Shown: positions 11,428-22,610, counted from the stretch's first letter. The stretch is DNA of 64,000 bases from Rhipidocladum racemiflorum (GCA_036346355.1 CM070577.1:82544509-82608508); one strand, 5' to 3'. Made by a program: numbers and translations. The notes: a model not told the origin generated them from the sequence alone.

Positions 11428-12519
11428 TGTAACAACCCAATTTTTTCTTTTCATGAATTTAAATGTGATTTGGCACTTTTGTGAATTTTTGGAATTTTCT
11501 GGAATTTATTTGGATTTATTTGGAATTTATTTGAATTTATTCCCTTTTGAAATAATTAAAGAATTTAATTTTGCAAATAAAAATTTTGTTGAAAATATTT
11601 TATTTGAGTCCAAAATGTTCCAAAATATTTTCTAGAATTTTTCTGGAATTTTTCTGAGTGTTTTGATATTTTTAATGAATTAAATGAATTTCTGGGAATT
11701 AATTGGATTATTTAATCGCTGGAAAAACCTAATCGGTTTCACTGTTCATCCGACGGACCGAGTCGAAGTCGGACTCGAAGTCCGACCCGAGCGGCCCGTT
11801 AGGTTGAACCCAGTCGCCAAACCCTAACGCGTGTGACCGTTGGATCGAGATCCAGCGGCCACAATCGCGCCACGTCGCCGAACCCGAGTCCGACCGGACC
11901 AGCCAGGTCGCCCGAGCCGGACCCGAGCCCAAACCCCCGTACCGTTGGATCTTGATCCAACGGCTCACGTTGAGCCACGTCACCCCAATCCGAATCCAAT
12001 TCGGATTTCGCCGCCGCAGCCGTGTGGGCCTCGGTTTCCGCGATTTTCACGGACGCCGAGGGGCCTTGTGACACCTCGGAGTGTCGTATCCTTAATTTTT
12101 GAGCATGATAAGGTTAAATACAGTATGAGATGTGGAAATAAGGTTAAGATCATAAGGATCGGGGGTTAATAACGTTTCCGGGCCGTTTCCGGGCCGTTTT
12201 CGGGGTTTTGGGCCTTCCCGGGGGAGTTTTGGGCCTTGGTGGGCTTTGGTGGGATGGATTAGGACTCCGTAACGGACTAGGATTGGGTTGAGGGCTGTTA
12301 AAAGGGGCTCCCCCCCGCCCCCGTGCGCCCCCATCACAGCCCCTTGCGCCCCCACCTCCCCCTCTTGCGCCCCTCTCCTCCCTCCCCCTCCCCTAAGCCC
12401 TAGCCCCCCAAAACCGTGCGCCCCCCCCTCCCTTTCCTCCACCTCCACACCACCTCCCCTCCACCCCTTGCTGCCCTAGGGTGGTCTCCCCACCCCTGCA
12501 CCTCGCGGAGTCATCCCGT

Positions 12520-12596
12520 GGAGCGAGGAGCGAGGAGCAAGGAGCGAGGAGCGAGGAACGTGGAGCGAGGAGCGATTCGCGAGGAGATTCGGGGAG
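12520..12596. repeat. GGAGCGA minisatellite in the element C LTR
   Basis: Imperfect tandem copies of an approximately 7-8 bp purine-rich unit (GAGGAGC/GAGCAAG variants) run through this stretch and recur at the same place in the 3' LTR (about 19260-19337). They lie just upstream of the GTATGATC splice-donor-like site. They are transcribed-leader sequence of the LTR rather than coding repeats. Confidence 0.8.
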
Positions 12597-13824
12597 ATTG
12601 ATTGGAGTTTTGTGCATCGGGCAAAGGTATGATCTTGGGGATCCTTGGGGATGATCTAGGTACTGTTATTAGGGTGTTTACCAAGTTTTTAGATCAATTG
12701 GAGGCGCTGGTTTGAAGTAATTTGGGTTAGATCTAAACTTGTCCACGTTTCTGTTTTCGGGCAGATTGAGCAGTCGAACTAGGGTTCGAGTTTCCGTCGA
12801 TTTAGAATCCGAATCAGACCGTACGGACTTCTAGGAAGTTGTAGATAATTTAATTATCTTTCCGTGGACGTAAAGCACGTTAATTTCCGATCAGCCGTTT
12901 GAAAGTTATGGCTGTTTTACCGAGCGCCTAAAAATCTGTGACGTAACTGGAACAGATTGTGGTAATCTGTAGATTAAACAATTTTAGAGTCCGAATCAGT
13001 CTTTCCCTATAACTAGAAAAAGTTGGGAAATTTCCTAAGCTTCGCGACGGTGTACTCGTTTATTCGATTTGGAGTCCCAGAACTCAAGTTATGCCTTTTG
13101 CAAGGCTGCTGTCCCGCCGGGACAGAACCTCTGTTTTTAGGTTTTGCAAGTAGTTGGCAATGTCGGGTTAGATGGGGCGTGTGTACTGTTTTGAGGTTAT
13201 GATTGTGAGTGTGTGATGCCTATGTGCAGGTGGTGTGACCCGGAGTTCCCTCTTCTTCCCGCCAATCCGTTGCACGTGGTTGAGGCAAGTGTGTTGTGAT
13301 GGATAGCAAGTTGTAGGTTGCATGTTGAAATTAGATGGAATTGCCTACATGATATATGTCCACTTGCCATGTTTTAATGATTGATATGATATGATGAGCA
13401 TGTTTAACATATTATGATGCCATGTGTTAATATGTGAATTGAATATGATATTTGGCATGGTTGCATGCATGTCATGAGATAGGGCGAGGCGGTGAGAAAG
13501 TCTTAACTAGTCCGGCAAGGTCGGTGAGAAAGTTATGACTAGTCCTAACGCCATTGAGTAAGTCCTATGTCGTGATTCCATCCACGTGGTGTTTGGAAGC
13601 GAGTAGGCACCCTCCATCTTCGGGATGGAAGGGAGGAAAGAGGTGCACACCGACGGGTGTGTACTTCCCATACCGGTATGAGGTTCCAGAGGGTCAGGAG
13701 CAATGCATTACATCGCATACAAATTGATGATGATATTGATAAGTATTCATGAATGAGATGTTATACATGATGAAAGATGTTATTGACTTGTTGTTATGCT
13801 TGTTGTCCATTGCAGTATGCTTGC

Positions 13825-13840
13825 TGAGTTTTCGAACTCA
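13825..13840 (+). other. LTR hairpin, UUCG tetraloop version (element C 5' LTR)
   Basis: TGAGTT-TTCG-AACTCA forms a perfect 6-bp stem closed by a UUCG loop in RNA. It is preceded by TTGC and followed by CCCTTG, as in the hairpins of the other LTR families here. A polypyrimidine tract and TTTTAG follow about 25 nt downstream. The same hairpin is at 20570-20585 in the 3' LTR. Confidence 0.75.
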
Positions 13841-14291
13841 CCCTTGTGTTTTTCTTGTTGTTTTAGGTACCATGAGAGCGGCATGCGGAAAGGGGAATAG
13901 TCACACGCTCACACGTTGCTTCACTTTAATGTTTCCCAAGTCAATTCATTTAGTTTGATAATAAATTGCGTGTGATGATCTTTAAAATTAAGTCCTAGCT
14001 TGGTTATTGAGAGTTCTATTGTTTGTTTGACACTTGGAACCTTAAGAGCTTAATGTTAGTCTCTTATTGTCGTTAAGACTTTATTTATTGCTGTTTTAGA
14101 TGTTTCTCTTATTGCCATATAATGCTATATTGTTGCTGTTCCTTAAATTCATGATAAAACAAAGGAGGTGCTGCGAAATCTCGGTTTTTAGTCTATGCAC
14201 CTTTGCTGGAATTTGATGTTAAATGTGGTATTTAGATGTTGTTTAGCTTATGTTTGGTAACATTCAGGCATAGTAAATGCCGGGTGTTCTG

Positions 14292-14304
14292 ATTAGTATC
14301 GAGC
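14292..14304 (+). promoter_or_regulatory. Degenerate primer binding site of element C
   Basis: ATTAGTATCGAGC just after the 5' LTR resembles TGGTATCAGAGC, the site complementary to the 3' end of initiator methionine tRNA seen in elements A and B. One base is missing and one is changed. Priming would probably be impaired. Confidence 0.45.
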
Positions 14305-14630
14305 GGGTTGTAGGTCCTTGGAATGTGAATTTTTAGTGTCATGCTATAGGGTACAACTAAAATGTGATGTGGAATAACTTAGAAACATGGCTTAGGTCTT
14401 AACTAAAACTTTGTTATAGGATAGCAACATTAAAACTTGTAAAAGTGGTATAACTAATCTAAAATTTGACACACTGGTTGTACCTGATAGGATGGGGTTT
14501 TGGTTCATCATTGCATTGCGCTTAATTATTTAATGAAGGATATGCTTATGATGATGTTTGATCTATGATCTTGATTGTGTGATTTTGTGTTTATGTTTTC
14601 GTGTTTGGATGGTTGTCTGTCTAAGCAGCC

Positions 14631-14700
14631 ATGCCAAGGGGTAGAGGCCGTGGGCGCCGTGGCGTGGAGGCAGGCGAGGCTCCCGAGAGTTGCGGAGTGC
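14631..14700 (+). pseudogene. Element C gag, N-terminal stub
   Basis: A start codon near 14631 opens MPRGRGRGRRGVEAGE, a basic Arg/Gly N-terminus seen in several chromovirus Gag proteins. The frame is lost within about 25 codons. No capsid domain or CCHC knuckle follows, so most of gag is deleted between here and the protease remnant at 15440. Confidence 0.5.
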
Positions 14701-14704
14701 ATGT

Positions 14705-15435
14705 CTGTATAAATGATTGGATTGTTCTGTTGTGGTGATAAAAGTGGGGTTGTGGTGCCGAAGGGTTTCGGTCACCTCTTTTGGTTCATAGTAACGGTGA
14801 GGTTTGACGGTGTGGCGGTTAGCGCCATCACGAAGAACTATTAACCCCTGTAGGAGAAGAATGCTTATCCTTTGTCCTTGATCGGGTAGTTGGTTGAGTC
14901 AAATAGAAGAGTTGATGGTGGTTCCCTTCGGATGTTCTCTGCCGTTACGTCGATCGGTTTATTTGTTTTTCTTGGCTTTAGTTGAGCTGAACCAAAAGAA
15001 AAGTGTTTTGTATTGGATTTTCGCGGATCGTTACGAGTGCGGTGGTGAGCACCGTGCTTGAGTGTGGTTGGACCGGAGTTGCAACCAACTGTGGCAAGCC
15101 CGGCCATACGGACGAGTCTGCCGGATGAATCGGTAGCATCATCAAGTGGGAGACGGTGTCTTCTCCTCCCACTCCAGCGGCGTCTTCCGTGAGGATCGGT
15201 GCACATGATGGCTGTCCCCTGTTTCTCGGCCGCCCTTTGCGTGGCGCCACCAGCGGCGTCTTGGTGCCCGCGGCCGTCTGCTCCTCCTCGATTGCCTCCT
15301 CCGCCCCAGCCTTGATGGGGTATCACCTGAGTCGGGGCTCCTTACGTCCCGGCGCCACCAGGAGTGTACGCGTTGCCGACCGTCGAGTCACCGGGCATCC
15401 AGAGGTGGTTTCGGTACTACGCTCGTGGATTCCGT
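14705..15435. other. Element C internal stretch without recognisable domain
   Basis: This lies between the gag stub and the protease remnant. It has fragments of GC-rich, Pro/Ser/Ala-coding sequence in changing frames (for example near 15156-15330), which may be decayed gag linker. I see no zinc knuckle, capsid motif or foreign gene in either strand. Confidence 0.5.
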
Positions 15436-15750
15436 TGATGCCTTTGTTCTATTTGATTCGGAGCATCCTACTCTTTTGTGTCGTCGGAGTTTGCTAGTAG
15501 AGCTAAGTTGGGAGTTCAATGGATTTACGAGTCCGTGTTAGTGAGTTCTCTGGGGTTGATTGCTAGTTCTTTGGTTTGCCCTGGTTGCACCATTGCCATT
15601 GATGATGAGGTTTTCTTTGCCAATCTCATGGTGATCCAATTGGCTCCTTTTGATGTCATTTTGGGCATGGACTGGCTGCATCGATGCAGTGCTAAGATCT
15701 GTTGTTTCGGAAGGCAGCTTGCCTTGCGAGGCCCGTCAGTGAAGAGTTGA
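15436..15750 (+). pseudogene. Element C aspartic protease remnant
   Basis: FVLFDSEHPTLLC near 15440 takes the place of the FDSGASHSF active site of related elements. Asp and Ser are kept but the following Gly-Ala-Ser is not, so the catalytic loop is damaged. A TAG follows shortly after. The C-terminal half is well preserved: CTIAIDDEVFFANLMVIQL and FDVILGMDWLHRC. It could not process a polyprotein. Confidence 0.75.
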
Positions 15751-15934
15751 CCTTCAGGGTGGTATACCCTCGATTCCGTCTTTGCTTTGACTAGTTTGTT
15801 TTACGGTCGGCGTTTGAGGCTTTGTTGGGTTTCCTCATGACTTTGTCTCGAGAAACCATCTTCCTCGATTTCCATTGAGGAGATTTCTGTAGTGAAGGAG
15901 TTCGTTGATGTGTTCCTGACGAGTTGCTGGTCTA

Positions 15935-17165
15935 CCTCCTGTGAGGAATGTGGAGTTTCGTATTGATCTTGTTCACGGCACTCGACCTATTTCTATCTCT
16001 CCATACCGCTTGGCTCGTCCTTTTCAAGACGAGTTGAAGAAGCGATTGGAGGATCTCATGGCCAAGGGCTTCATTAGCGTAGCGTTCGCCATGGGGAGCA
16101 CCCGTCCTCTTCGTCTCGAAGAAGGATGGAAGTTGGCGTATGTGCATTGATTATCGTGCTCTTAATCAAGTAACAGTCAAAAACAAGTATCCTTTGCCTC
16201 GCATCGAGGATCTGTTTGACCAATGAAGGGAGCAAAGGTGTTCTCCAAGATTGATCTTGATCGGGTACAATCAGATCCGTGTGAGGAAGCAGGACATTGA
16301 GAAGATCGCTTTCTCCACTAGGTATGGGCATTATGAATTTAAAGTTATGTCTTTTGGACTAACTAATGCTCTTTGTCTTTATGGAGGCGATGAACAGTAT
16401 GCTACACAAGTACCTTGATGAGTTTGTGGTAGTGTTCATCGATGACATTCTGATTTACTCTAAATCAGAAGAGGAGCATGAGCGACACTTGAGGCTTGTG
16501 CTGAGTACCCTGAGGGAGAATCAATTCTTTGCTAAGCTGAAAAAGTGCGAGTTACGGATTTCAGAGGTGGGTTTTCTTGGCCACATCATCAATCCAGAGG
16601 GCATATCAGTAGATCCTAGCAAAATCTCAATGATTTTGGATTGGAAGAGGCCTTCCAATGTCAAAGAGGTGCGTAGCTTCCTTGGGTTGGCTGGCTACTA
16701 TCGGCGTTTTGTGCAGGATTTCTCTATCATTGCCAAGCCACTTTCACGGTGACTCACAAAGGGATGAAGTTCCAGTGGATCGCAGAGTGTGAGCACGGCT
16801 TACGCACTTTGAAGGAGAAGTTAGTGACTGCTCCTGTTCTTACCCTTCCCGAACCGGGAAGCGTTTCAGCTGTTTATTACGATGCTTCTCGGTTGGGACT
16901 TGGGTGTGTGCTCATGCAAGAGGGCAAGGTGATTGCTTATGCTTGAGGCGCTTGAAAAAGCATGAGCGAGAACTATCCCACGCATGATCTTGGGCAGCCG
17001 CCGTGGTGTTTGCATTGAAGATTTGGAGGCATTACATCACGGCGAGTCTTGTGATATTTTTATCGATCACAAGAGCCTCAAGTACATCTTTACTCAGAAA
17101 GATTTGAACTTGAGGCAGAGGAGGTGGCTAGAATTGATAAAGGATTATGACCTCACTATCCAAAG
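15935..17165 (+). pseudogene. Element C reverse transcriptase and RNase H remnant
   Basis: RT blocks appear in order but in shifting frames: VEFRIDLVHGTRPISISPYR, LKKRLEDLMAKGF, CIDYRALNQVTVKNKYPLP, YGHYEFKVMSFGLTNAL, and the intact catalytic box VVVFIDDILIYSK near 16430. Then follow GFLGHIINPEGISVDPSK and FLGLAGYYRRFVQDF. Stops or shifts lie near 16110, 16225, 16365, 16749 and 16944. The RNase H part keeps DASRLGLGCVLMQEGKVIAYA and DHKSLKYIFTQKDLNLRQRR. The polymerase motif is intact but the frame is not, so any mobility would have needed enzymes in trans. Confidence 0.85.
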
Positions 17166-17269
17166 TATCATCCGGGAAGGCAAATGTGGTGGCCGACGCT
17201 CTCGATGCAAGACAATGCCCCTGTTGTTGATTGTCTTGTTGCTGATTTTGAGCGTTTGGGAGTCTCCTG

Positions 17270-18748
17270 CGCTTATGGGGACCGTGCAAGCTGAAACTCA
17301 ATTGATTCTTGAGTCGGTGATTCCCGAGCGTGTGCGGGAGGCACAACAGTATGATCGTTTGCTCCAGCAGGTGAGGAAACGTCTTGAGGATGGCAAGTCG
17401 GGAGACTTTACCGTTGATGATGCGGAAGTTTTGAGGTTTCAGGGCCGTGCATGCGTGCCCAAATCTCAAGTGAAAGAAGACATCTGAAAGAAGCTCATCG
17501 CACCCGTACACGGTCCATCTGGAGAGACCAAGATGTGCAGGGGACTTGAAGAAGAATTTACGGTGGAAAAGGATGAGAGTGGATATTGCCAAGTTTGTGG
17601 CGTCTTGTGGGATTTGCCGGAAGATCAAAGGCGAGCATAAGCGTCCCCACGGCCTCTGTGCAGCCATTGGAGGTTCTGTGTGGCCATGGGATGACATCTC
17701 CATGGAATTCGTGGTTGGTCTACCTCGTTCTCCACGAGGGAAGGATGCTGTTTTGTTTTTGGTGGACCGTCTCAGAAAGTCTGCTCAGTTCATTCCCATC
17801 CGCACGACCAATTCAATGGCGAGTTGGCTCCCATCTATGTGCGGGAGATTGTGAGATTGCATGGTGTACCCAAGACCATTATCTCTGATCGGGATGCGAA
17901 GTTCGTCTCCAAGTTCAGGAGAGTTTGCAGAGTGCTTTGGGTACGCAGCTTTGCATTAGTACCGCTTTTCACCCTCAGACAGATGGGCAGTCTGAGCGTA
18001 CCATCCAATCTTTGGAGGACATGCTCAGTGCATGTGTGATGGCTTGGAAGGGTAGCTTGGAAGACCATTTGCCCCTTGCAGAGTTTGCTTACAATAACAG
18101 CTACCATTCCAAAGATCCTGGCCGCTCCTTATGAGATCTTGTATGGTCGGAAGTGCAGATCGCCACTTTGTTGGGATCTTTGTGGGCGAGAGCTATTCTT
18201 GGGCGGATTGGGTTCAAAGCAGTGTTGATCGCGTGTCGGAGGTTCGGCAAAACCTTCTCGCAGACAGAGCGCATGAAGAGCTATCTTGATGTGAGGCGGC
18301 GAGATTTGAGTTTGAGGTGGGCGGTAGCGTACTCTTGCGAGTATCTCCCACCAAGGGTGTGGTGCGTTTGGCACCAAAGGAAAGCTCGATCCAAGGTATG
18401 TTGGGCCTTTTCCTATCCTCGCCTCGAGTTGGCAGGTTGGCCTATCGCCTAGAGCTACCGGAATCCATGCAAGGTGTGCATGATGTGTTCCATGTCTCGA
18501 TGTTGAGGAAATACTTGCACGATCCGGAGTTGGTGGTTCCATTGGAACCATTAGTGCTTCAAGAGGACCTCACCTTCGAGTCCCGGGCCCCGTGGAAATT
18601 CAGGGACTTCAGAGCGAGTGATGAAGAACAGACGCTTAAGTTTGTCAAGGTCTGTGGTCACATCAGCACCGAGAGAGAAGCGACTTGGGAGCTGGAATCT
18701 CGCATGCGCGAGAGGTATCGAGCTGTTCGCCTCGGGTATGTGATGTGA
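17270..18748 (+). pseudogene. Element C integrase and chromodomain-like tail, frameshifted
   Basis: Recognisable pieces are the CGICRKIKGEHKRP part of the zinc-binding domain (about 17610), MEFVVGLPRSPRGKDAVLFL with the first catalytic Asp region (17700), LHGVPKTIISDRDAKFVSKF with the second Asp (17855), and an AFHPQTDGQSERTIQSLED block with the catalytic Glu (17965). Then come the GPF-type C-terminal domain (LPESMQGVHDVFHVSMLRKY, about 18465) and a chromodomain-like tail ending EREATWELESRMRERY (18690). They lie in several frames. The tail ends at TGA 18746-18748, about 80 bp before the 3' LTR. Confidence 0.85.
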
Positions 18749-18825
18749 AAATTCGACCTTTTGGTTTCTTGGCTGGTTTCATGTTGGTGCGTTTAGATTC
18801 GAGGTCGAATCTGTTGAAGGAAGAA

Positions 18826-21039
18826 TGTGACACCTCGGAGTGTCGTATCCTTAATTTTTGAGCATGATAAGGTTAAATACAGTATGAGATGTGGAAATAA
18901 GGTTAAGATCATAAGGATCGGGGTTAATAACGTTTAGGGCCGTTTAGGGCCGTTGGGTTTTGGGCCTTCCTGGGAGTTTTGGGCCTTGGTGGGCTTTGGT
19001 GGGATGGATTAGGACTCCGTGAACGGACTAGGATTGGGTTGAGGGCTGTTAAAAGGGGCTCCCCTGCCCCCTTGCGCCCCATCTCAGCCCCTTGCGCCCC
19101 ACCTCCCTCTTGCGCCTCTCCTCCCTCCCCTCCCTAAGCCCTAGCCCCCCCAAACCGTGCGCCCTCCCCCTCCCTTTCCTCCACCTCTCCACCACCTCCC
19201 CTCCACCCCTTGCTGCCCTAGGGTGGCCACCCCACCCCTGCACCTCGTGGATCCATCCCGTGGAGCGAGGAGCGAGGAGCAAGGAGCGAGGAGCGAGGAA
19301 CGTGGAGCGAGGAGCGATTCGCGAGGAGATTCGCGGAGATTGATTGGAGTTTTGTGCATCGGGCAAAGGTATGATCTTGGGGATCCTTGGGGATGATCTA
19401 GGTACTGTTATTAGGGTGTTTACCAAGTTTTTAGATCAATTGGAGGCGCTGGTTTGAAGTAATTTGGGTTAGATCTAAACTTGTCCACGTTTCTGTTTTC
19501 GGGCAGATTGAGCAGTCGAACTAGGGTTCGAGTTTCCGTCGATTTAGAATCCGAATCAGACCGTACGGACTTCTAGGAAGTTGTAGATAATTTAATTATC
19601 TTTCCGTGGACGTAAAGCACGTTAATTTCCGATCAGCCGTTTGAAAGTTATGGCTGTTTTACCGAGCGCCTAAAAATCTGTGACGTAACTGGAACAGATT
19701 GTGGTAATCTGTAGATTAAACAATTTTAGAGTCCGAATCAGTCTTTCCTATAACTAGAAAAAGTTGGGAAATTTCCTAAGCTTCGCGACGGTGTAATCGT
19801 TTATTCGATTTGGAGACCCAGAACTCAAGTTATGCCTTTTGTAAGGCTGCTGTCCCGCCGGGACAGAACCTCTGTTTTTAGGTTTTGCGAGTAGTTGGCA
19901 ATGTCGGGTTAGATGGGGGCGTGTGTACTGTTTTGAGGTTATGATTGTGAGTGTGTGATGCCTATGTGCAGGTGGTGTGACCCCGGGAGTTCCCTCTTCT
20001 TCCCGCCAATCCGTTGCACGTGGTTGAGGCAAGTGTGTTGTGATGGATAGCAAGTTGTAGGTTGCATGTTGAAATTAGATGGAATTGCCTACATGATATA
20101 TGTCCACTTGCCATGTTTTAATGATTGATATGATATGATGAGCATGTTTAACATATTATGATGCCATGTGTTAATATGTGAATTGAATATGATATTTGGC
20201 ATGGTTGCATGCATGTCATGAGATAGGGCGAGGGCGGTGAGAAAGTCTTAACTAGTCCGGCAAGGTCGGTGAGAAAGTTATGACTAGTCCGGAACGCCAT
20301 TGAGTAAGTCCTATGTCGTGATTCCATCCACGTGGTGTTTGGAAGCGAGTAGGCACCCTCCATCTTCGGGATGGAAGGGAGGAAAGGGTGCACACCGACG
20401 GGTGTGTACTTCCCATACCGGTATGAGGTTCCAGAGGGTCAGGAGCAATGCATTACATCGCATACAAATTGATGATGATATTGATAAGTATTCATGAATG
20501 AGATGTTATACATGATGAAAGATGTTATTGACTTGTTGTTATGCTTGTTGTCCATTGCAGTATGCTTGCTGAGTTTTCGAACTCACCCTTGTGTTTTCTT
20601 GTTGTTTTAGGTACCATGAGAACGGCATGCGGGAAAGGGGAATAGTCACACGCTCACACGTTGCTTCACTTTAATGTTTCCCCAAGTCAATTCATTTAGT
20701 TTGATAATAAATTGCGTGTGATGATCTTTAAAATTAAGTCCTAGCTTGGTTATTGAGAGTTCTATTGTTTGTTTGACACTTGGAACCTTAAGAGCTTAAT
20801 GTTAGTCTCTTATTGTCGTTAAGACTTTATTTATTGCTGTTTTAGATGTTTCTCTTATTGCCATATAATGCTATATTGTTGCTGTTCCTTAAATTCATGA
20901 TAAAACAAAGGAGGTGCTGCCGAAATCTCGGTTTTTAGTCTATGCACCTTTGCTGGAATTTGATGTTAAATGTGGTATTTAGATGTTGTTTAGCTTATGT
21001 TTGGTAACATTCAGGCATAGTAAATGCCGGGGTGTTACA
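18826..21039 (+). mobile_element. Element C 3' LTR
   Basis: It begins TGTGACACCTCGG directly after a purine-rich tract and ends GGTGTTACA next to the GGCCT duplication. It is nearly identical to the 5' LTR, including the minisatellite, the TTGAGGCAAGTG site and the UUCG-type hairpin (20570-20585). LTRs are copied from one template at insertion, so the similarity indicates a recent insertion relative to the other layers. Confidence 0.92.
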
Positions 21040-21730
21040 GGCCTATTTAATGCGCCGCCGCCGCCAACGTGTTGCTGACTTCCGTGCGCACCCTTAGCCC
21101 TAGACAACGTCGCCTGAGCCGCCGTCGTTTGCCAGCGCGAGCTCGCCGTAGTTGGTTTGGCGTTCCAACGCGGTTAATCGCCGTTTCCGCCGCCGTTGAG
21201 CTCAGATCCGGAACCACAAGGACAAGCCGCGTCGGAAGGGACCCTTCACTTCGCCGGAGGAGCCCCGTAGCGCCGTTCGAGTGGTCGTCGTCCCCGTCCC
21301 CGGTGACCGAGCACCGCCGAACGCCATCGCCGTACCCCGAGCTCGCTCCACCGTCCGATCCTGATCCAAGGGCCCATAATCGTCCACGTCACCCCGGTGA
21401 GATCTCACATGTTTAATCTCTAGATCTATTTCCAACCGTTGGATCTAGATCTAACGGTTCAGATCGTGCCACGTAGCCAAAGCCACACCGTGCTAGGATC
21501 AACCTCAGCCGTTAGATCTAGATCGTACGGCTGGCTTTAACCCACGTTTTTGTGTTGGATTGGATCTTGACCGTCCGATCAAGATCGAATGGTCCAGATC
21601 AGCCGAGTAGTTTCCTTTTACGTTGAGCGAGATCTGATCTGGGCCGTTGATTTTCAAATCAACGGCCGAGATCATGCCACGTGCTGGTAGTTGGAACGTC
21701 GCGGTCAGCGCGGTCGACCGCGGTCGCCGC

Positions 21731-21859
21731 TGACGTCAGCGTGGGGCCCGCGTGTCAGCGGGACAGCCAACAGCACCATGACGTCACCGCTGACGTCACG
21801 GTGGGGCCCGCGTGTCAGCTGTCCTCGGCCGAGACATGCTGACGTCACCGCTGACGTCA
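21731..21859. promoter_or_regulatory. Array of TGACGTCA boxes in the element A 5' LTR
   Basis: Five perfect TGACGTCA palindromes lie at 21731, 21779, 21791, 21840 and 21852, mixed with GGGCCCGCGTGTCAG words. TGACGTCA is the core bound by plant bZIP factors of the TGA/CREB type. Similar arrays lie in the LTRs at about 29583-29670 and 41575-41720. They are downstream of the LTR promoter, in the transcribed leader. Binding is inferred from the motif alone. Confidence 0.6.
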
Positions 21860-22386
21860 GTATGGGTCCCGCGTGTCAGTGACACGTGCGCCGTGGACCG
21901 GGTCCACGGTGGACCAGGCCAAACCGTGCGCCGAGTCCATGGACCCGAGGCGACGTGGCGGCCTGTGATTGGTCCACGTGTCATGCTGACACAATAAATC
22001 TTTTTCCGAAAAAGAAATTATTTATTTAATTCGGTTTATTGATTTAAATTTAGATTCAAACTTCAAAAGCTTATAACTTTTGCATTTTAACTCCGAAGTT
22101 ACCTTATTTTCCGCTGCCTGTGGTATACTGGATGGTGCCACGAAGTTACCTTATTTTCCGCTGCTATTATTTCTCTTTTAATAAGTTTCGCCCTGCGAGG
22201 CGTATATTTGTAACTTGACCTTAAGGTTGAGCAGCCCCGTTTGATTAACTACCTTAAGTACTTTATTATTTCGTTGAGTATGATTGTGATATTTACCAAT
22301 GTTGAGACTGTGTGCACTAGCGTGTTCCTGGACTAGTGCTGAATACACAAAGGGTCCGGATTTGCAAATTCGGGTCCCGATAGAGG

Positions 22387-22399
22387 TGGTATCAGAGCC
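22387..22399 (+). promoter_or_regulatory. Primer binding site of element A (initiator Met tRNA)
   Basis: TGGTATCAGAGCC lies four bases after the end of the 5' LTR. It is the standard plant retrotransposon site complementary to the 3' end of initiator methionine tRNA, where minus-strand DNA synthesis starts. The same 13 bases occur at 35300-35312 in element B. Confidence 0.93.
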
Positions 22400-22610
22400 A
22401 GACTGACTGTAGGCTCACCCATAGCTAGATTGGTCGTAGTGAGGATAAAACCTATTTTTCTAAAGATAAAATTTGTCAAGATAATGAATGAATTCTCGAC
22501 TTACCCCTTCTTCCTGATTCATACCCCTTGCTGAGTTCCTTTTGTCTTCCACCTTGATTTTAAAGTGTTGCGTTCTTACGCAAGTGTCTTCTAGTAGATG
22601 TTGATGAAGA

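Larger units (their letters stand above)
12067..14291 (+). mobile_element. Element C 5' LTR
   Basis: It matches 18826-21039 nearly base for base from about 12600 on. The first 500 bp differ by small insertions, for example a longer C-rich run at 12308-12420. It contains an octamer-like minisatellite at 12520-12596, CAAAGGTATG at about 12622 that looks like a 5' splice site, TTGAGGCAAGTG near 13282, a TGAGTT-TTCG-AACTCA hairpin at 13825-13840 and TTGTTGTTTTAG ending at 13866. The terminal bases are altered (GTGTTCTG instead of GTGTTACA), so the right boundary is taken from alignment to the 3' LTR. Confidence 0.88.
12067..21039 (+). mobile_element. Element C: young but defective Ty3/gypsy element, TSD GGCCT
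   Basis: This is a complete 9.0 kb insertion with TGTGACACC at the left and GGTGTTACA at the right, flanked by GGCCT (12062-12066 and 21040-21044). The LTRs are about 2.2 kb (12067-14291 and 18826-21039) and nearly identical over their 3' 1.6 kb; they differ mainly by small indels in homopolymers. A purine-rich tract (GAAGGAAGAA) precedes the 3' LTR. The internal region has only remnants of gag and a badly frameshifted pol. The insertion point is inside the promoter sequence of A's LTR. Confidence 0.93.
11428..22382 (+). mobile_element. 5' LTR of element A, split by element C and internally deleted
   Basis: Its two parts are 11428-12066 and 21045-22382, joined when C and one GGCCT copy are removed. 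It starts TGTAACAACCC and ends GGGTCCCGATA, four bases before a primer binding site. Compared with the 3.6 kb LTRs at 28168 and 40247 it lacks about 1.65 kb, with a junction at about 22098. The loss removes the conserved split reading frame and the hairpin. A GAAGTTACCTTATTTTCCGC segment is duplicated at the junction (22095 and 22142). Confidence 0.85.

Noticed and set aside
12092..12617. Pro/Ala-rich and Gly/Arg-rich open frames on both strands, repeated near 19049-19426
   Set aside because: They arise from the C-rich run and GGAGCGA minisatellite of the element C LTR. Frames differ between the two nearly identical LTRs because of indels, so there is no coding constraint.
14865..15326. 153-codon minus-strand frame in element C
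   Set aside because: It lies opposite decayed gag linker sequence and matches no domain I recognise.
22387..22399. tRNA gene suggested by the initiator Met tRNA-like sequence
   Set aside because: Only 13 bases match, next to an LTR end. It is a primer binding site, not a tRNA gene. I saw no tRNA, rRNA or CRISPR array in the window.
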